64,000 nt of DNA from an uncultured Psychrobacter sp. (GTDB lineage Bacteria > Pseudomonadota > Gammaproteobacteria > Pseudomonadales > Moraxellaceae). Positions within the stretch are counted from its first letter, which is position 1; each line of letters starts with the position of its first letter. Shown in pieces: positions 16,726-25,514 of the stretch. Both the position numbers and the translations under genes were made by a program. The stretch spans positions 558,001 through 622,000 of the forward strand of contig NZ_CANKZC010000002.1 of assembly GCF_947488565.1 (NCBI RefSeq), in the 5' to 3' direction. The notes beneath the pieces were generated by a model, which made no database searches, was not told the origin of the DNA, and saw only the letters and a program-made list of their open reading frames with translations.

Positions 16726-17727
16726 CTATTCATTAAATGACCAAGGCTGATTATTGTTGTACATGTTCTCTAAAAAAATTAACAGCCAAAGAACTGAAGT
16801 ACCTTTTTCAAAAGTAGTACTAATAGTGCTTTCAAAATCTATTTGTGTATCTGGTACAAATCTTTTTTCATAACGTAGATACGTGTCTTCAAGATCTTTT
16901 ATGTTTTCTATGCCTAAAGCTTTTATCCTATCGATCAATGAATCACTAATGAGGCTTTGAGTATTATTTTCCACTATTGATACACTGCAGTTACTACTAC
17001 CTATTTCATCTTCAATTCTAGTTAAGCTTTCGTTTGTAGTCATAAAAGATAAGAGCGAAGCTTTATCGATTTTAACTTTATCCGGTTTAGTTTTAATTTT
17101 TTCACGCATACTATATTCAAACTCCATTATAGTAGAATTTAACTTTACGAACTCAATATCGGCTTGTTCTAGAAGTGCGGCAACTCTATAAAAAGTCCTC
17201 TTCGCTGAAGATGGAATTTCAGAAGCACCTTTATAACCTAAGTCATGTTCAATCTCTGCCCATGAGTGTTGTAAAATACTTCTGATTTGAAACTCAAATT
17301 TGAAAGTTTCAAAATCTGAGTACTCTGAAAGGATAGTTCTATTTTTTTTCAAACTAGCTACATAATGTAAACTTCTATATCCAAATCTATCAGTATCTAT
17401 CTCACGCTTATCGACTGAGTTCTCCTGATCTATATCAAACTCTTCTTCCACTACTTTAGCTACTTTATTTACCTCATCTTCAAAGTATGTGATTATACGG
17501 ACGCCGACTACATCTGTAATATCGTCTAAAGACTTATATTTCTGTTTTGCTAAAATTTTCTTTTCTAAACTATCCCTATCCTTAACTCTGGTTTGTATTT
17601 GATGAGCTTTAATACCTTTTTGTTTAAGCAAAGAATTTATAAGCGTCTTGAGAGATTTATCCAGATCCTCTAGTATCTCTCTCTTTTTGTCATATTCTTT
17701 CAATATTGAATTCATTTGATAGCTCAT
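16726..17727 (-). CDS. Stand-alone RelA/SpoT-domain (p)ppGpp synthetase-like protein
   Basis: A 333-residue protein. Residues about 40-190 form a RelA_SpoT nucleotidyltransferase domain with the expected motifs: TRVKDRDSLEKKI, DVVGVRIITYFE (metal-binding Asp), GYRSLHYVAS (G-loop Tyr) and FEFQIRSILQHSWAEIEHDLGYK (Glu/Gln and His). There is no HD hydrolase, TGS or ACT domain. The last 140 residues are unassigned. It could be a small alarmone synthetase or a toxic one of the toxSAS/CapRel type, in which a C-terminal domain controls the enzyme. It is AT-rich, in an accessory patch, divergent from the next gene. The start at 17727 or 17715 is uncertain. Confidence 0.8.
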   Translation of the reverse strand: MSYQMNSILKEYDKKREILEDLDKSLKTLINSLLKQKGIKAHQIQTRVKDRDSLEKKILAKQKYKSLDDITDVVGVRIITYFEDEVNKVAKVVEEEFDIDQENSVDKREIDTDRFGYRSLHYVASLKKNRTILSEYSDFETFKFEFQIRSILQHSWAEIEHDLGYKGASEIPSSAKRTFYRVAALLEQADIEFVKLNSTIMEFEYSMREKIKTKPDKVKIDKASLLSFMTTNESLTRIEDEIGSSNCSVSIVENNTQSLISDSLIDRIKALGIENIKDLEDTYLRYEKRFVPDTQIDFESTISTTFEKGTSVLWLLIFLENMYNNNQPWSFNE

Positions 17728-17820
17728 CGGATAGGTTGTTACTAGAAGTCGTTAGTCGTATATTACATTATAAACGCTTGAACAAACCAATTTATAATCA
17801 CAGGTTTTTACGTATCACTT

Positions 17821-17869
17821 AACTACAAATCCATAGTCAAATATCTTAACTACAATATTGTAGTCAAAA
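17821..17869. promoter_or_regulatory. Tandem operator-like motifs upstream of nitronate monooxygenase gene
   Basis: Two related units lie 27 bases apart: AACTACAAATCCATAGTCAAA and AACTACAATATTGTAGTCAAA. The second contains the perfect 16-bp palindrome ACTACAATATTGTAGT (17849-17864). The right half, ATTGTAGTCAAAA, recurs exactly at 27594. This suggests sites for a dimeric regulator (for example MarR, HxlR or LysR type), not identified here. Confidence 0.5.
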
Positions 17870-17978
17870 CATACTTCTTTTATTGAACAACTAAATACAC
17901 ATTATCTAACATGCAAGCCGTCCAGCTTTGTTAAAGTAAGTCATGTAAAACACCTAATAAATAAAAAGGAAGCCCATC

Positions 17979-19022
17979 ATGACCTTAATGAATACCCTTA
18001 ATTTAACCTACCCTATCGTGCAAGCGCCGATGGCAGGTGCAACGACACCTGAGCTGGCAGCGACGGTTAGTAACTTTGGTGGATTGGGATCATTGGGGTC
18101 TGGCACGACGGCGCCAGATGTTTTAAATAAGCAAATTAACACTATTAAATCGCTCACCGATCGCCCTTTTATGATTAATCTGATGGTGTTATCGGAACAT
18201 GACTCTAGTACGTTAGATAGCGAAATCCCTGCTTGGCTGAATCAATACTATCAACAGCAAAACATAGAAGTAGCGTTACCTACACGCCCAGCGTTAAACT
18301 TTGTAGATCAGCTACAAGTGCTCTATGACAATCCCGTCCCTGTCGCGAGCTTTACCTTTGGTATTATCAGCGCTGAGCAAGTGCAGCGCTTGCAAAGTCT
18401 AGGCACACGCGTCATCGGTACTGCCAATCATCCTAACGAGGCCAAAGCATGGGCAGAGATTGGTGCCGACGCAGTATGCGTGCAAGGGGTAGAAGCTGGT
18501 GGACATCGCGGAGGTTGGTTGCCACAAAGCGCAAGCGATCCAATGGGATTATTGACGCTAATTAGTCAAACGCGGGCTTGTACCGATATTCCGTTAATCG
18601 CGGCTGGCGGTATTATGACTGGGCAAGCTATTAAGGCGGTGCAAACAGCAGGGGCTGAGCTGGCGCAAATCGGCACGGCATTTTTGACCACAGATAAGTG
18701 CGGTATTAATGATATTTATAAACAGGCGCTACTCGATGCCAGTCAAGATAAGCGCAGTAGCGAGACACGCTTAACAAGACTGTTTTCAGGTAAGCAGGCA
18801 CGCGGTTTGTTAAATGATTATTTACGTGATTTTGCGCACTTTGAAAACGCGCGTGAGCTACCGCCTTACCCGCAATTAAATGCCATGACCAAAGACTTGC
18901 GTGCGCATGCGAAAAAGAACCTTGATGCAGAATATCAGTCTTTATGGGCAGGACAAGGAGTCGCTTTGGTCAGACAAGAGCGCACGCTTGAGCTGCTTGA
19001 GCGACTGGTAAAAGAGATGTGA
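17979..19022 (+). CDS. Nitronate monooxygenase (2-nitropropane dioxygenase family)
   Basis: A 347-residue FMN-dependent TIM-barrel enzyme. Family motifs are PIVQAPMAGATTPEL at the N-terminus, GADAVCVQGVEAGGHRGGW (with the His usually acting as base), and the phosphate-binding segment PLIAAGGIMTGQAIKAV. It oxidises alkyl nitronates such as propionate-3-nitronate, probably for detoxification. AAGGAAG stands upstream of the ATG. It is transcribed alone and closed by a hairpin with T run. Palindromic operator-like sites lie about 110-160 bases upstream. Confidence 0.9.
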   Translation: MTLMNTLNLTYPIVQAPMAGATTPELAATVSNFGGLGSLGSGTTAPDVLNKQINTIKSLTDRPFMINLMVLSEHDSSTLDSEIPAWLNQYYQQQNIEVALPTRPALNFVDQLQVLYDNPVPVASFTFGIISAEQVQRLQSLGTRVIGTANHPNEAKAWAEIGADAVCVQGVEAGGHRGGWLPQSASDPMGLLTLISQTRACTDIPLIAAGGIMTGQAIKAVQTAGAELAQIGTAFLTTDKCGINDIYKQALLDASQDKRSSETRLTRLFSGKQARGLLNDYLRDFAHFENARELPPYPQLNAMTKDLRAHAKKNLDAEYQSLWAGQGVALVRQERTLELLERLVKEM

Positions 19023-19030
19023 TTGCTATA

Positions 19031-19073
19031 GCCAAAAAAAGAAACACCAGACCAGCTGATGTTTCTTTTTTAG
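19031..19073 (+). terminator. Terminator after nitronate monooxygenase gene
   Basis: AAAGAAACA and TGTTTCTTT form a stem around a 13-base loop, with flanking A and T runs. Confidence 0.75.
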
Positions 19074-19346
19074 TTTTAAACAAACCTTTTAACTCAAATA
19101 ATTATTTCTTCAACCTTTTCCTAAACGCCTTATAATCGTCTGCTGTTTCTTTTACCGCTTCGCTCATCGGCATATAACTGACTTTTACCTTCCTCTGTAA
19201 ACTGTATGACCATCTCATAAAAAATGACAGCCAAATGACCATAAAGCATGCCGAGGGTTTACAGCTCTAATAAAGACGGCATAAGCTTTCTCATCTATGA
19301 TAAGCGTTTCGTTTAGTCAGCCCCAGATAGCGCCAAAGGATAAACA
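19074..19346. other. Intergenic region before MATE gene
   Basis: No convincing gene. On the reverse strand 19102-19218 a 38-codon frame ends in basic residues and could be the worn-down tail of a former gene, but nothing in it was recognised. Confidence 0.35.
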
Positions 19347-20861
19347 TTGAGTAATACAGACATATCTTCCAGTAAACAACGTGACCTTACCCAAGGGTCG
19401 ATTGCCAAAACAATGCTCCTGTTTGCCTTGCCTACCCTTGGCTCATCGGCGTTACAATCCTTAAATGGCTCAATCAATGCTATTTGGGTAGGACGGTTTT
19501 TAGGTGAAGAAGCGCTGGCGGCGACGGCAAACGGCAATATCTTGATGTTTATCCTGATATCCTTTGTGTTTGGCTTTGGTATGGCGTCGACGATCTTAAT
19601 CGGTCAAGCCATGGGGCAGCGCAATGAGGATGTGGTCAAACGCACCATGGGTACAGCGCTTGGTAGTATTATTCCAATAAGTGTGTTGGTCGCGGCTGTA
19701 GGATGGATATTTGCGCCACTGCTGCTCGATTTATTAGGGACGCCGCCGAGTGCTGTGGATCTGGCTCTGAGTTATCTGCGCATGATATTCATTGCTATGC
19801 CGGTTACCCTAACCTTTACGCTGATCATGATGGCGTTACGTGGTACGGGTGATTCTACGACGCCGCTTTGGTTCATATCGATGTCGGTCGCTATTGATTT
19901 GGTGTTGACCCCTACGCTTATTTTGGGCCTTGGACCCTTCCCTGAATGGGGTATCTTTGGTTCAGCATTTGCTACCGCTGTTGCCAATACATTGGCACTG
20001 ATTGGCATTCTTACCACTATGTATTTTCGTGGTTCTGTGCTGGCGCTTAGCAAGCCTGAGCTGCGGTTTTTGCGTGCAGATAGAGAAATTCTAAAATCAA
20101 TGTTTTCAAAAGGGCTGCCGATGGGTCTTCAGATGATCGTCATCTCGTCAGCGGCACTGACGATGCTCTCTTTGATCAACCGCGAGGGAGTGCAGACGAC
20201 AGCCGCTTATAGTGCCACGCAGCAGCTTTGGACCTATGTACAGATGCCTGCAATGGCGCTCAGTGCAGCGGCAAGTGCCATGGTGGCACAAAACATCGGG
20301 GCAGGACAATGGAATAGAGTGGCAAAAATCACTCACTGGGGGCTTGTCTTTAATGTGGTGTTGACAGGCGCTGTTATCGTAGCGCTGACGATATTTGATG
20401 AAGCTGTCTTAAGCCTTTTCCTCGGTAGTGATAGTCCAGCGGTACCGATTGGGCGTCATATTCAGCTGATGGCGACATGGGGCTTTGTGTTTTTTGGCAT
20501 AGCGCAGGTATTTTTTGGTACCATGCGTGCCAATGGCTATGTAATCTGGCCACTGATTGTGATGGTGATTTCAATGTATCCTGTGCGGCTTGGTTTCGCG
20601 TTTGGATTTTATTCAACCCTTGGTAGTGACGCGCTTTGGCTGTCGTTTCCAGCGGGAATGGTAGCGACCGCGCTTATGGGAGCAGGATTGTATCTGTATG
20701 GCGGCTGGCGTAAAGGTAAGCTGTTACCTGAAGAAGAGGCGGCACAAACAACCGAGGGTTATCGCGCCCATGCGGGCACTTGTTCGGCGTGCCGTGATGT
20801 GACACCGACGACATCATGGGAGCAAGCTGAGGATAAAAGAGCGGTTGCTCAGCGTTCATGA
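19347..20861 (+). CDS. MATE family efflux transporter
   Basis: A 504-residue inner-membrane exporter with twelve hydrophobic segments in two similar halves. Family features include LLFALPTLGSSALQSLNGSINAIWVGRFLGEEALAA and, in the second half, MPAMALSAAASAMVAQNIGAGQW. It uses an ion gradient to expel drugs or cationic compounds; the substrate is unknown. Translation appears to start at TTG (19347), because AAAGGA lies 6 bases upstream and the product then starts MSNTDISSSKQRDLTQGS; no better ATG is present. An unusual soluble tail contains CSAC (in GTCSACRD). Confidence 0.88.
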   Translation: MSNTDISSSKQRDLTQGSIAKTMLLFALPTLGSSALQSLNGSINAIWVGRFLGEEALAATANGNILMFILISFVFGFGMASTILIGQAMGQRNEDVVKRTMGTALGSIIPISVLVAAVGWIFAPLLLDLLGTPPSAVDLALSYLRMIFIAMPVTLTFTLIMMALRGTGDSTTPLWFISMSVAIDLVLTPTLILGLGPFPEWGIFGSAFATAVANTLALIGILTTMYFRGSVLALSKPELRFLRADREILKSMFSKGLPMGLQMIVISSAALTMLSLINREGVQTTAAYSATQQLWTYVQMPAMALSAAASAMVAQNIGAGQWNRVAKITHWGLVFNVVLTGAVIVALTIFDEAVLSLFLGSDSPAVPIGRHIQLMATWGFVFFGIAQVFFGTMRANGYVIWPLIVMVISMYPVRLGFAFGFYSTLGSDALWLSFPAGMVATALMGAGLYLYGGWRKGKLLPEEEAAQTTEGYRAHAGTCSACRDVTPTTSWEQAEDKRAVAQRS

Positions 20862-20980
20862 TTGTAAGGTTAATCAGGTAATTGTGATTACCGATGTAAC
20901 GTATTTATTAAGCCAAAATTGCGCTGGTGTATCATCAAAAGTTTTCATTAAATGATGAAAAATTAAGGACTAAAATTATC

Positions 20981-21232
20981 ATGGCTCTTCCCACCCTTAG
21001 AATACGTACTCGCCGCAAATACTATCGGCTTATCTTTACAGGTCTTATGGCACTGATGATGTCGCTCATTATCTCGACTGCGTTGATACTGGTCAAAACA
21101 GGCTATAGTGATCACTTCTTCGCTGATCTACTGGGGTCGTGGGGGCTGGCGTTTATATTCGCTTGGCCAAGTGCTTATGTTTGCGCGTATCTGGTACAGG
21201 AACATATACTTAGCCGGATTGAATTTTATTGA
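20981..21232 (+). CDS. DUF2798 family small membrane protein
   Basis: An 83-residue protein with two transmembrane helices (about residues 15-38 and 50-72) after a basic N-terminus (TRRKYYRLIFTGLMAL), typical of DUF2798. The function is unknown. The ATG at 20981 is chosen over an in-frame upstream codon at 20927 because AAGGA precedes it and the family begins here. The stop codon overlaps the convergent oppF stop by 7 bases. Confidence 0.75.
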   Translation: MALPTLRIRTRRKYYRLIFTGLMALMMSLIISTALILVKTGYSDHFFADLLGSWGLAFIFAWPSAYVCAYLVQEHILSRIEFY

Positions 21233-22281
21233 GTAGTCTCAACCTTATTTTTTAAACAAGCTACCCTATGATTGATCGTTCCTTCCAATACTGGCTCGAT
21301 CTGCGCACATTCTGCGTCAGCGAGCGGACAACGGGTGCGAAATACACAGCCAGATGGCGGATGAATAGGACTGGGCAAGTCACCTTCTAACAACTGAATG
21401 GTTTTGTTACGCTCAGCGATAGGGTCAGGTAATGGCACCGCTGACATCAGCGCTTGAGTATAAGGATGGGTTGGATTGCCGTAGACTGCTTTGTCCACCC
21501 CAAGCTCAACCGCATGACCCAAATACATCACCAGTACCCGATCGGCAATGTGTTTGACCACCGACAGATCATGAGCAATAAAAATCAGCGCCAGCCCCAT
21601 CTCTTCTTGAATATCTTGCAATAAGTTAATCACCTGCGCTTGAATAGAGACATCAAGGGCGGAGACAGGTTCATCGCAGATGATGATTTTGGGCTTTAAT
21701 ATCAATGCACGCGCGATACCAATACGCTGACACTGACCACCTGAGAACTCGTGCGGATAGCGGTTGATTTGATTGGAGAGTAGGCCCACCTTTTTCATAA
21801 TGGCGCGTACTTCGTCCTGCACTTCCGCCTTTTTCATCTTTGGATAATAAGTACGTAATGGCTCAGCGATGATATCGCCAACGGTCATACGCGGATTTAA
21901 AGAAGCCAGCGGGTCTTGGAAGATCATCTGAATGTCTTTACGCTTTATTCTCATGGTCTTTTTGGAGGCGCCCACGATCTCAGCATCATTAAATTTAATG
22001 CTACCCGAATTGGCACGTACCAGTCCGATGATCGTTCGAGCAAGTGTGGATTTACCGCAGCCTGACTCCCCAACCACGCCTAAGGTCTCGCCAGCAAACA
22101 GCTCAAACGATACGCCATCCACTGCTTTTAAGGTATCGGGCTTTTGCCAAAAGTACGAGCCTTTGCGCTTGATAGCAAAGCTTGTGCGCACATCTTGCAC
22201 TTGTAATAGCGGGGTTTGGTTCAGCGTTGGATCAGGCGCTTGACTGGTCGTGTTAATGGTCTCTACATTCGCTGTGGTCAT
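21226..22281 (-). CDS. oppF: Oligopeptide ABC transporter ATP-binding protein OppF
   Basis: A 351-residue ATPase. Motifs: Walker [11 protein letters not shown]-loop [13 protein letters not shown], signature [14 protein letters not shown], Walker [13 protein letters not shown] and the switch His in IAHDLSV. The C-terminal oligopeptide extension with Cys residues ([15 protein letters not shown]) is that of peptide transporters that carry an iron-sulfur-like motif. It pairs with OppD to drive peptide uptake. It is last in the oppABCDF order, 2 bases after oppD. Confidence 0.95.
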   Translation of the reverse strand: MTTANVETINTTSQAPDPTLNQTPLLQVQDVRTSFAIKRKGSYFWQKPDTLKAVDGVSFELFAGETLGVVGESGCGKSTLARTIIGLVRANSGSIKFNDAEIVGASKKTMRIKRKDIQMIFQDPLASLNPRMTVGDIIAEPLRTYYPKMKKAEVQDEVRAIMKKVGLLSNQINRYPHEFSGGQCQRIGIARALILKPKIIICDEPVSALDVSIQAQVINLLQDIQEEMGLALIFIAHDLSVVKHIADRVLVMYLGHAVELGVDKAVYGNPTHPYTQALMSAVPLPDPIAERNKTIQLLEGDLPSPIHPPSGCVFRTRCPLADAECAQIEPVLEGTINHRVACLKNKVETTQ

Positions 22282-22283
22282 GC

Positions 22284-23444
22284 CTAACCCTCCAAATTCA
22301 ATAGATTGTTATTGCTCTTCGCTGACGTATCCACCTGCATCTCAGGCTGCCAATAACAGGCGCGCTGGCGCTCATGCGGTAAGAACTCAAGCGGCGGCGG
22401 CACATCGCGACAGATATCCATCGCGTGCGGACAACGCTCATGAAACGGACAGCCAGTCGGCAAGTTTAGCAAGTTTGGCGGACTGCCTGGAATGGTCGCA
22501 AGCTTACCACCTTTGTCGTTAAGACGCGGAATGGCTTTGAGCAGCCCAATCGTATACGGATGCGTCGGCGTATAGAATATCTCTTCGGTCTCGCCATACG
22601 CCATGGTGCGCCCTGCATACATGACCAATACCCGATCGCAGATGCCGGCGACCACGCCCAAATCATGAGTAATCATCACAATGGTCGTACCAAAGTCGCG
22701 CTTAAGCTCGTTGAGTAGCACCATAATCTGCGCTTGTACAGTGACATCAAGCGCTGTCGTTGGCTCATCAGCAATCAAGAGTTTAGGGCGACATAGGAGC
22801 GCCATAGCGATCATCACACGCTGACGCATGCCACCTGAGAACTCATGTGGATACATACCGATACGTTTTTTGGCCTCGGGTATTTTGACCGCGTCGAGCA
22901 TTTTTATCGATTCTGCCCAAGCGGCCTTTTTACTCATACCTTTATGTAAAATTAAAACCTCAGCGAGCTGATCGCCTATTTTCATATAAGGATTTAGGGA
23001 GGTCATTGGATCTTGAAAGATCATCGCAACTTGCTCAGCGCGGATTTTATTCAATGCCTTTTGCGGTAGTCCTAGCAGCTCCTGACCTTCAAATCGTACC
23101 GAACCCTGAGTGCGGCCATTTTTGGCCAACAGCCCCATAATAGCAAAGGCGGTTTGCGATTTACCAGAGCCGGATTCACCAACGATGCCTAAAGTCTCGC
23201 CTTCATTCAGGTTAAAATTTAGACCATTTACCGCAGTCACCAGACCATCTTCTGTCGTAAACTGTACGGACAAATCTTTGACGGTCAGTAAGCTGTTTTT
23301 CTCAGAGCGGCTATCTACAGGCACGTCCCTACTGTCATCAAGCATAGTTGAATCTATTTTTTGAGGGGGACTGTTTTTAGCACCGTTTTTAGTAACACTT
23401 TTCGCATGGTTTTGAGCGGCGGTATTGATATCTTGAGTTGTCAT
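22284..23444 (-). CDS. oppD: Oligopeptide ABC transporter ATP-binding protein OppD
   Basis: A 386-residue ATPase. Walker [11 protein letters not shown]-loop [12 protein letters not shown], signature [14 protein letters not shown], Walker [13 protein letters not shown] and ITHDLGV are all present, as is the C-terminal Cys-rich oligopeptide motif ([15 protein letters not shown]). An N-terminal extension of about 45 residues, polar and Asn/Lys/Ser-rich, precedes the usual start [11 protein letters not shown]; translation may begin at 23444 or further in. It follows oppC by 12 bases. Confidence 0.95.
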   Translation of the reverse strand: MTTQDINTAAQNHAKSVTKNGAKNSPPQKIDSTMLDDSRDVPVDSRSEKNSLLTVKDLSVQFTTEDGLVTAVNGLNFNLNEGETLGIVGESGSGKSQTAFAIMGLLAKNGRTQGSVRFEGQELLGLPQKALNKIRAEQVAMIFQDPMTSLNPYMKIGDQLAEVLILHKGMSKKAAWAESIKMLDAVKIPEAKKRIGMYPHEFSGGMRQRVMIAMALLCRPKLLIADEPTTALDVTVQAQIMVLLNELKRDFGTTIVMITHDLGVVAGICDRVLVMYAGRTMAYGETEEIFYTPTHPYTIGLLKAIPRLNDKGGKLATIPGSPPNLLNLPTGCPFHERCPHAMDICRDVPPPLEFLPHERQRACYWQPEMQVDTSAKSNNNLLNLEG

Positions 23445-23456
23445 AGTGTCGACCTC

Positions 23457-24362
23457 CTAGCGATCTTTGGGATCAAACGCATCACGCAGACCATCGCCGA
23501 TAAAGTTAAAGCAAAATAGAGTAATGACCAAAAATGCAGACGGAATCAAAATCTGCCATGGTGCTACCTGCATGGTCTGCGAGCCTTCTTGTAGCAGCGC
23601 GCCCCAACTGGTCATCGGCTCTTGTACACCCAGTCCTAAGAAACTTAAGAACGACTCAAATAAAATCATCGTTGGTACTAACAATGAGGCATAAACCACC
23701 ACCACGCCGAGCACATTTGGCACGATATGACGCAGGATAATATTAAACCCTGACACCCCGCCGACGTGCGCCGCTTCGATAAACTCTTTACTTTTAAGGC
23801 TCAGCGTCTGACCACGCACAATACGCGCCACATCAAGCCAAGAAACCAAGCCTATAGCGACGAAAATTAAAATAAGATTACGACCGAATATAGTCACTAG
23901 CAAAATCACAAAGAACATAAATGGAAAGGCGCTCAAAATCTCCAAAAAGCGCATCATGATCATATCGACTTTACCACCAAGATAGCCCGATGTTGCGCCA
24001 TACACGGTACCAACCAATACCGCCACCGTTGCGCCTGCGATACCGACTAGTAAAGATATTCGTCCGCCCATTGCGGTACGTACGAGCAAGTCGCGACCGA
24101 GCGAGTCGGTACCAAAATAATGCTGGTTTTCAATCGATGGCGCTGCTTGCATAAAGCTCCAATCGGTCTCAGCATATCCATAAGGCGCTAGCATCGGTAC
24201 AAATATCACAAAAGCACCGACCAGCAATAAAATAAAAAAGCTGGCCACTGCGGCTTTGTTTTGATAAAAGCGTCGCCACGCATCTTGCCAAAGGCTACGG
24301 CCTTTAATCTCTTTGGTAGGCAAATCAGCCATGCCAGTAGGTTGGTCTGCGATAAGGCTCAT
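23457..24362 (-). CDS. oppC: Oligopeptide ABC transporter permease OppC
   Basis: A 301-residue inner-membrane permease with an N-terminal OppC_N domain (SLWQDAWRRFYQNKAAVASF) and a binding-protein-dependent transport domain containing the coupling-helix region EAAHVGGVSGFNIILRHIVPN. About six membrane helices are visible. It forms the peptide channel with OppB and is energised by OppD/OppF. Its start is 78 bases downstream of the oppB stop; its stop is 12 bases before oppD. Confidence 0.95.
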   Translation of the reverse strand: MSLIADQPTGMADLPTKEIKGRSLWQDAWRRFYQNKAAVASFFILLLVGAFVIFVPMLAPYGYAETDWSFMQAAPSIENQHYFGTDSLGRDLLVRTAMGGRISLLVGIAGATVAVLVGTVYGATSGYLGGKVDMIMMRFLEILSAFPFMFFVILLVTIFGRNLILIFVAIGLVSWLDVARIVRGQTLSLKSKEFIEAAHVGGVSGFNIILRHIVPNVLGVVVVYASLLVPTMILFESFLSFLGLGVQEPMTSWGALLQEGSQTMQVAPWQILIPSAFLVITLFCFNFIGDGLRDAFDPKDR

Positions 24363-24440
24363 AGTCGTCCTTTTAATAATCTGTCATTTAAAGTGTTAAG
24401 CGGCAGTGCGCTCTAGATAACGGCTCGTTTTTGATCACAA

Positions 24441-25361
24441 TCAATACTGAACTTTGGGATCAATAACGGCGTATAAAATATCGACAATAGCGTTAAAAGC
24501 AATGGTCAATACGCCAACCAAAATGGTCAGACTCAGCACCACACCATAATCGCGATTAAGCGCTCCATTGACAAATAACTGACCGATACCCGGTAGACCA
24601 AAGATGGTTTCGATAACAATAGAGCCTGTGATAATACCCACAAAAGCAGGGCCTAGATAAGAAATAACAGGTAGCGACGCTGGACGCAAAGCATGCTTTA
24701 ACACAATCTGACGCATCGGTAACCCTTTAGATTTGGCGGTGCGTATATATTGGCTGTTCATCACCTCGATCATCGAGCCACGCATGATCCGCGCGATACT
24801 TGCCACATAAGCCAGCGCTAACGCAGTCACGGGCAGGATAAGGTTTTGCACTGCGCCATCGTTCCAGCCGCCTGCCGGTAACCACTGCAAAATGATGGCA
24901 AAGATAAGCACGAGTAGCGGCGCTTTGACAAAGCTTGGAATCACAACGCCGGTCATCGCAAAAGCCATGAGCACGTAATCAAGCCATGAGTTTTGTTTGA
25001 GTGCAGCGATAATACCAAGTGCCAAACCCAGTACCACCGCTACTACAAAGGCATAAAACCCAAGCTCTAACGAGACGGGTAGAGACTGGGATAACAGCTC
25101 ATTGACCGTATAGTCTTTGTACTTAAAAGACGGCCCAAAGTCGCCTACTGCCAACTGCTTTAAGTAGTTGACATATTGTAGCCACATTGGGTCGTTAAGA
25201 TTATATTTGGCTTCAATATTTGCCAATACCGCAGGTGATAAGTTGCGCTCTGTTGTAAAAGGACTACCAGGCGCTAGGCGCATCATAAAAAAGGACACGG
25301 TAATCAAAACGAACATGGTCGGAATGGCTTCTAAGATACGCCGAAAGATGAGCTTTAGCAT
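24441..25361 (-). CDS. oppB: Oligopeptide ABC transporter permease OppB
   Basis: A 306-residue permease that matches E. coli OppB closely from the start (MLKLIFRRILEAIPTM..., SFFMMRLAPGSPF). The coupling region is RTAKSKGLPMRQIVLKHALRP and the C-terminal end GVLTIAFNAIVDILYAVIDPK. Six membrane helices are expected. It follows oppA after 153 bases with no obvious terminator, so read-through or a weak attenuating gap is possible. Confidence 0.95.
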   Translation of the reverse strand: MLKLIFRRILEAIPTMFVLITVSFFMMRLAPGSPFTTERNLSPAVLANIEAKYNLNDPMWLQYVNYLKQLAVGDFGPSFKYKDYTVNELLSQSLPVSLELGFYAFVVAVVLGLALGIIAALKQNSWLDYVLMAFAMTGVVIPSFVKAPLLVLIFAIILQWLPAGGWNDGAVQNLILPVTALALAYVASIARIMRGSMIEVMNSQYIRTAKSKGLPMRQIVLKHALRPASLPVISYLGPAFVGIITGSIVIETIFGLPGIGQLFVNGALNRDYGVVLSLTILVGVLTIAFNAIVDILYAVIDPKVQY

Positions 25362-25514
25362 AGAACCTCTTTATAGAACCTTTGTATAAAGGTTCCTATC
25401 TCTAAAATTTTTCTTGAAACAATGACCTTCAAGATTTATAAGTCCAAACAGACAAGCGCTATAAATCAGAACAAATCTTTTTTATAGCGCTCACTCATAA
25501 AGGTGATTTAATGA

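Noticed and set aside
19102..19218. 38-codon reverse frame ending in basic residues
   Set aside because: No ribosome-binding site and no recognised relatives; possibly a gene tail remnant, not enough to annotate.
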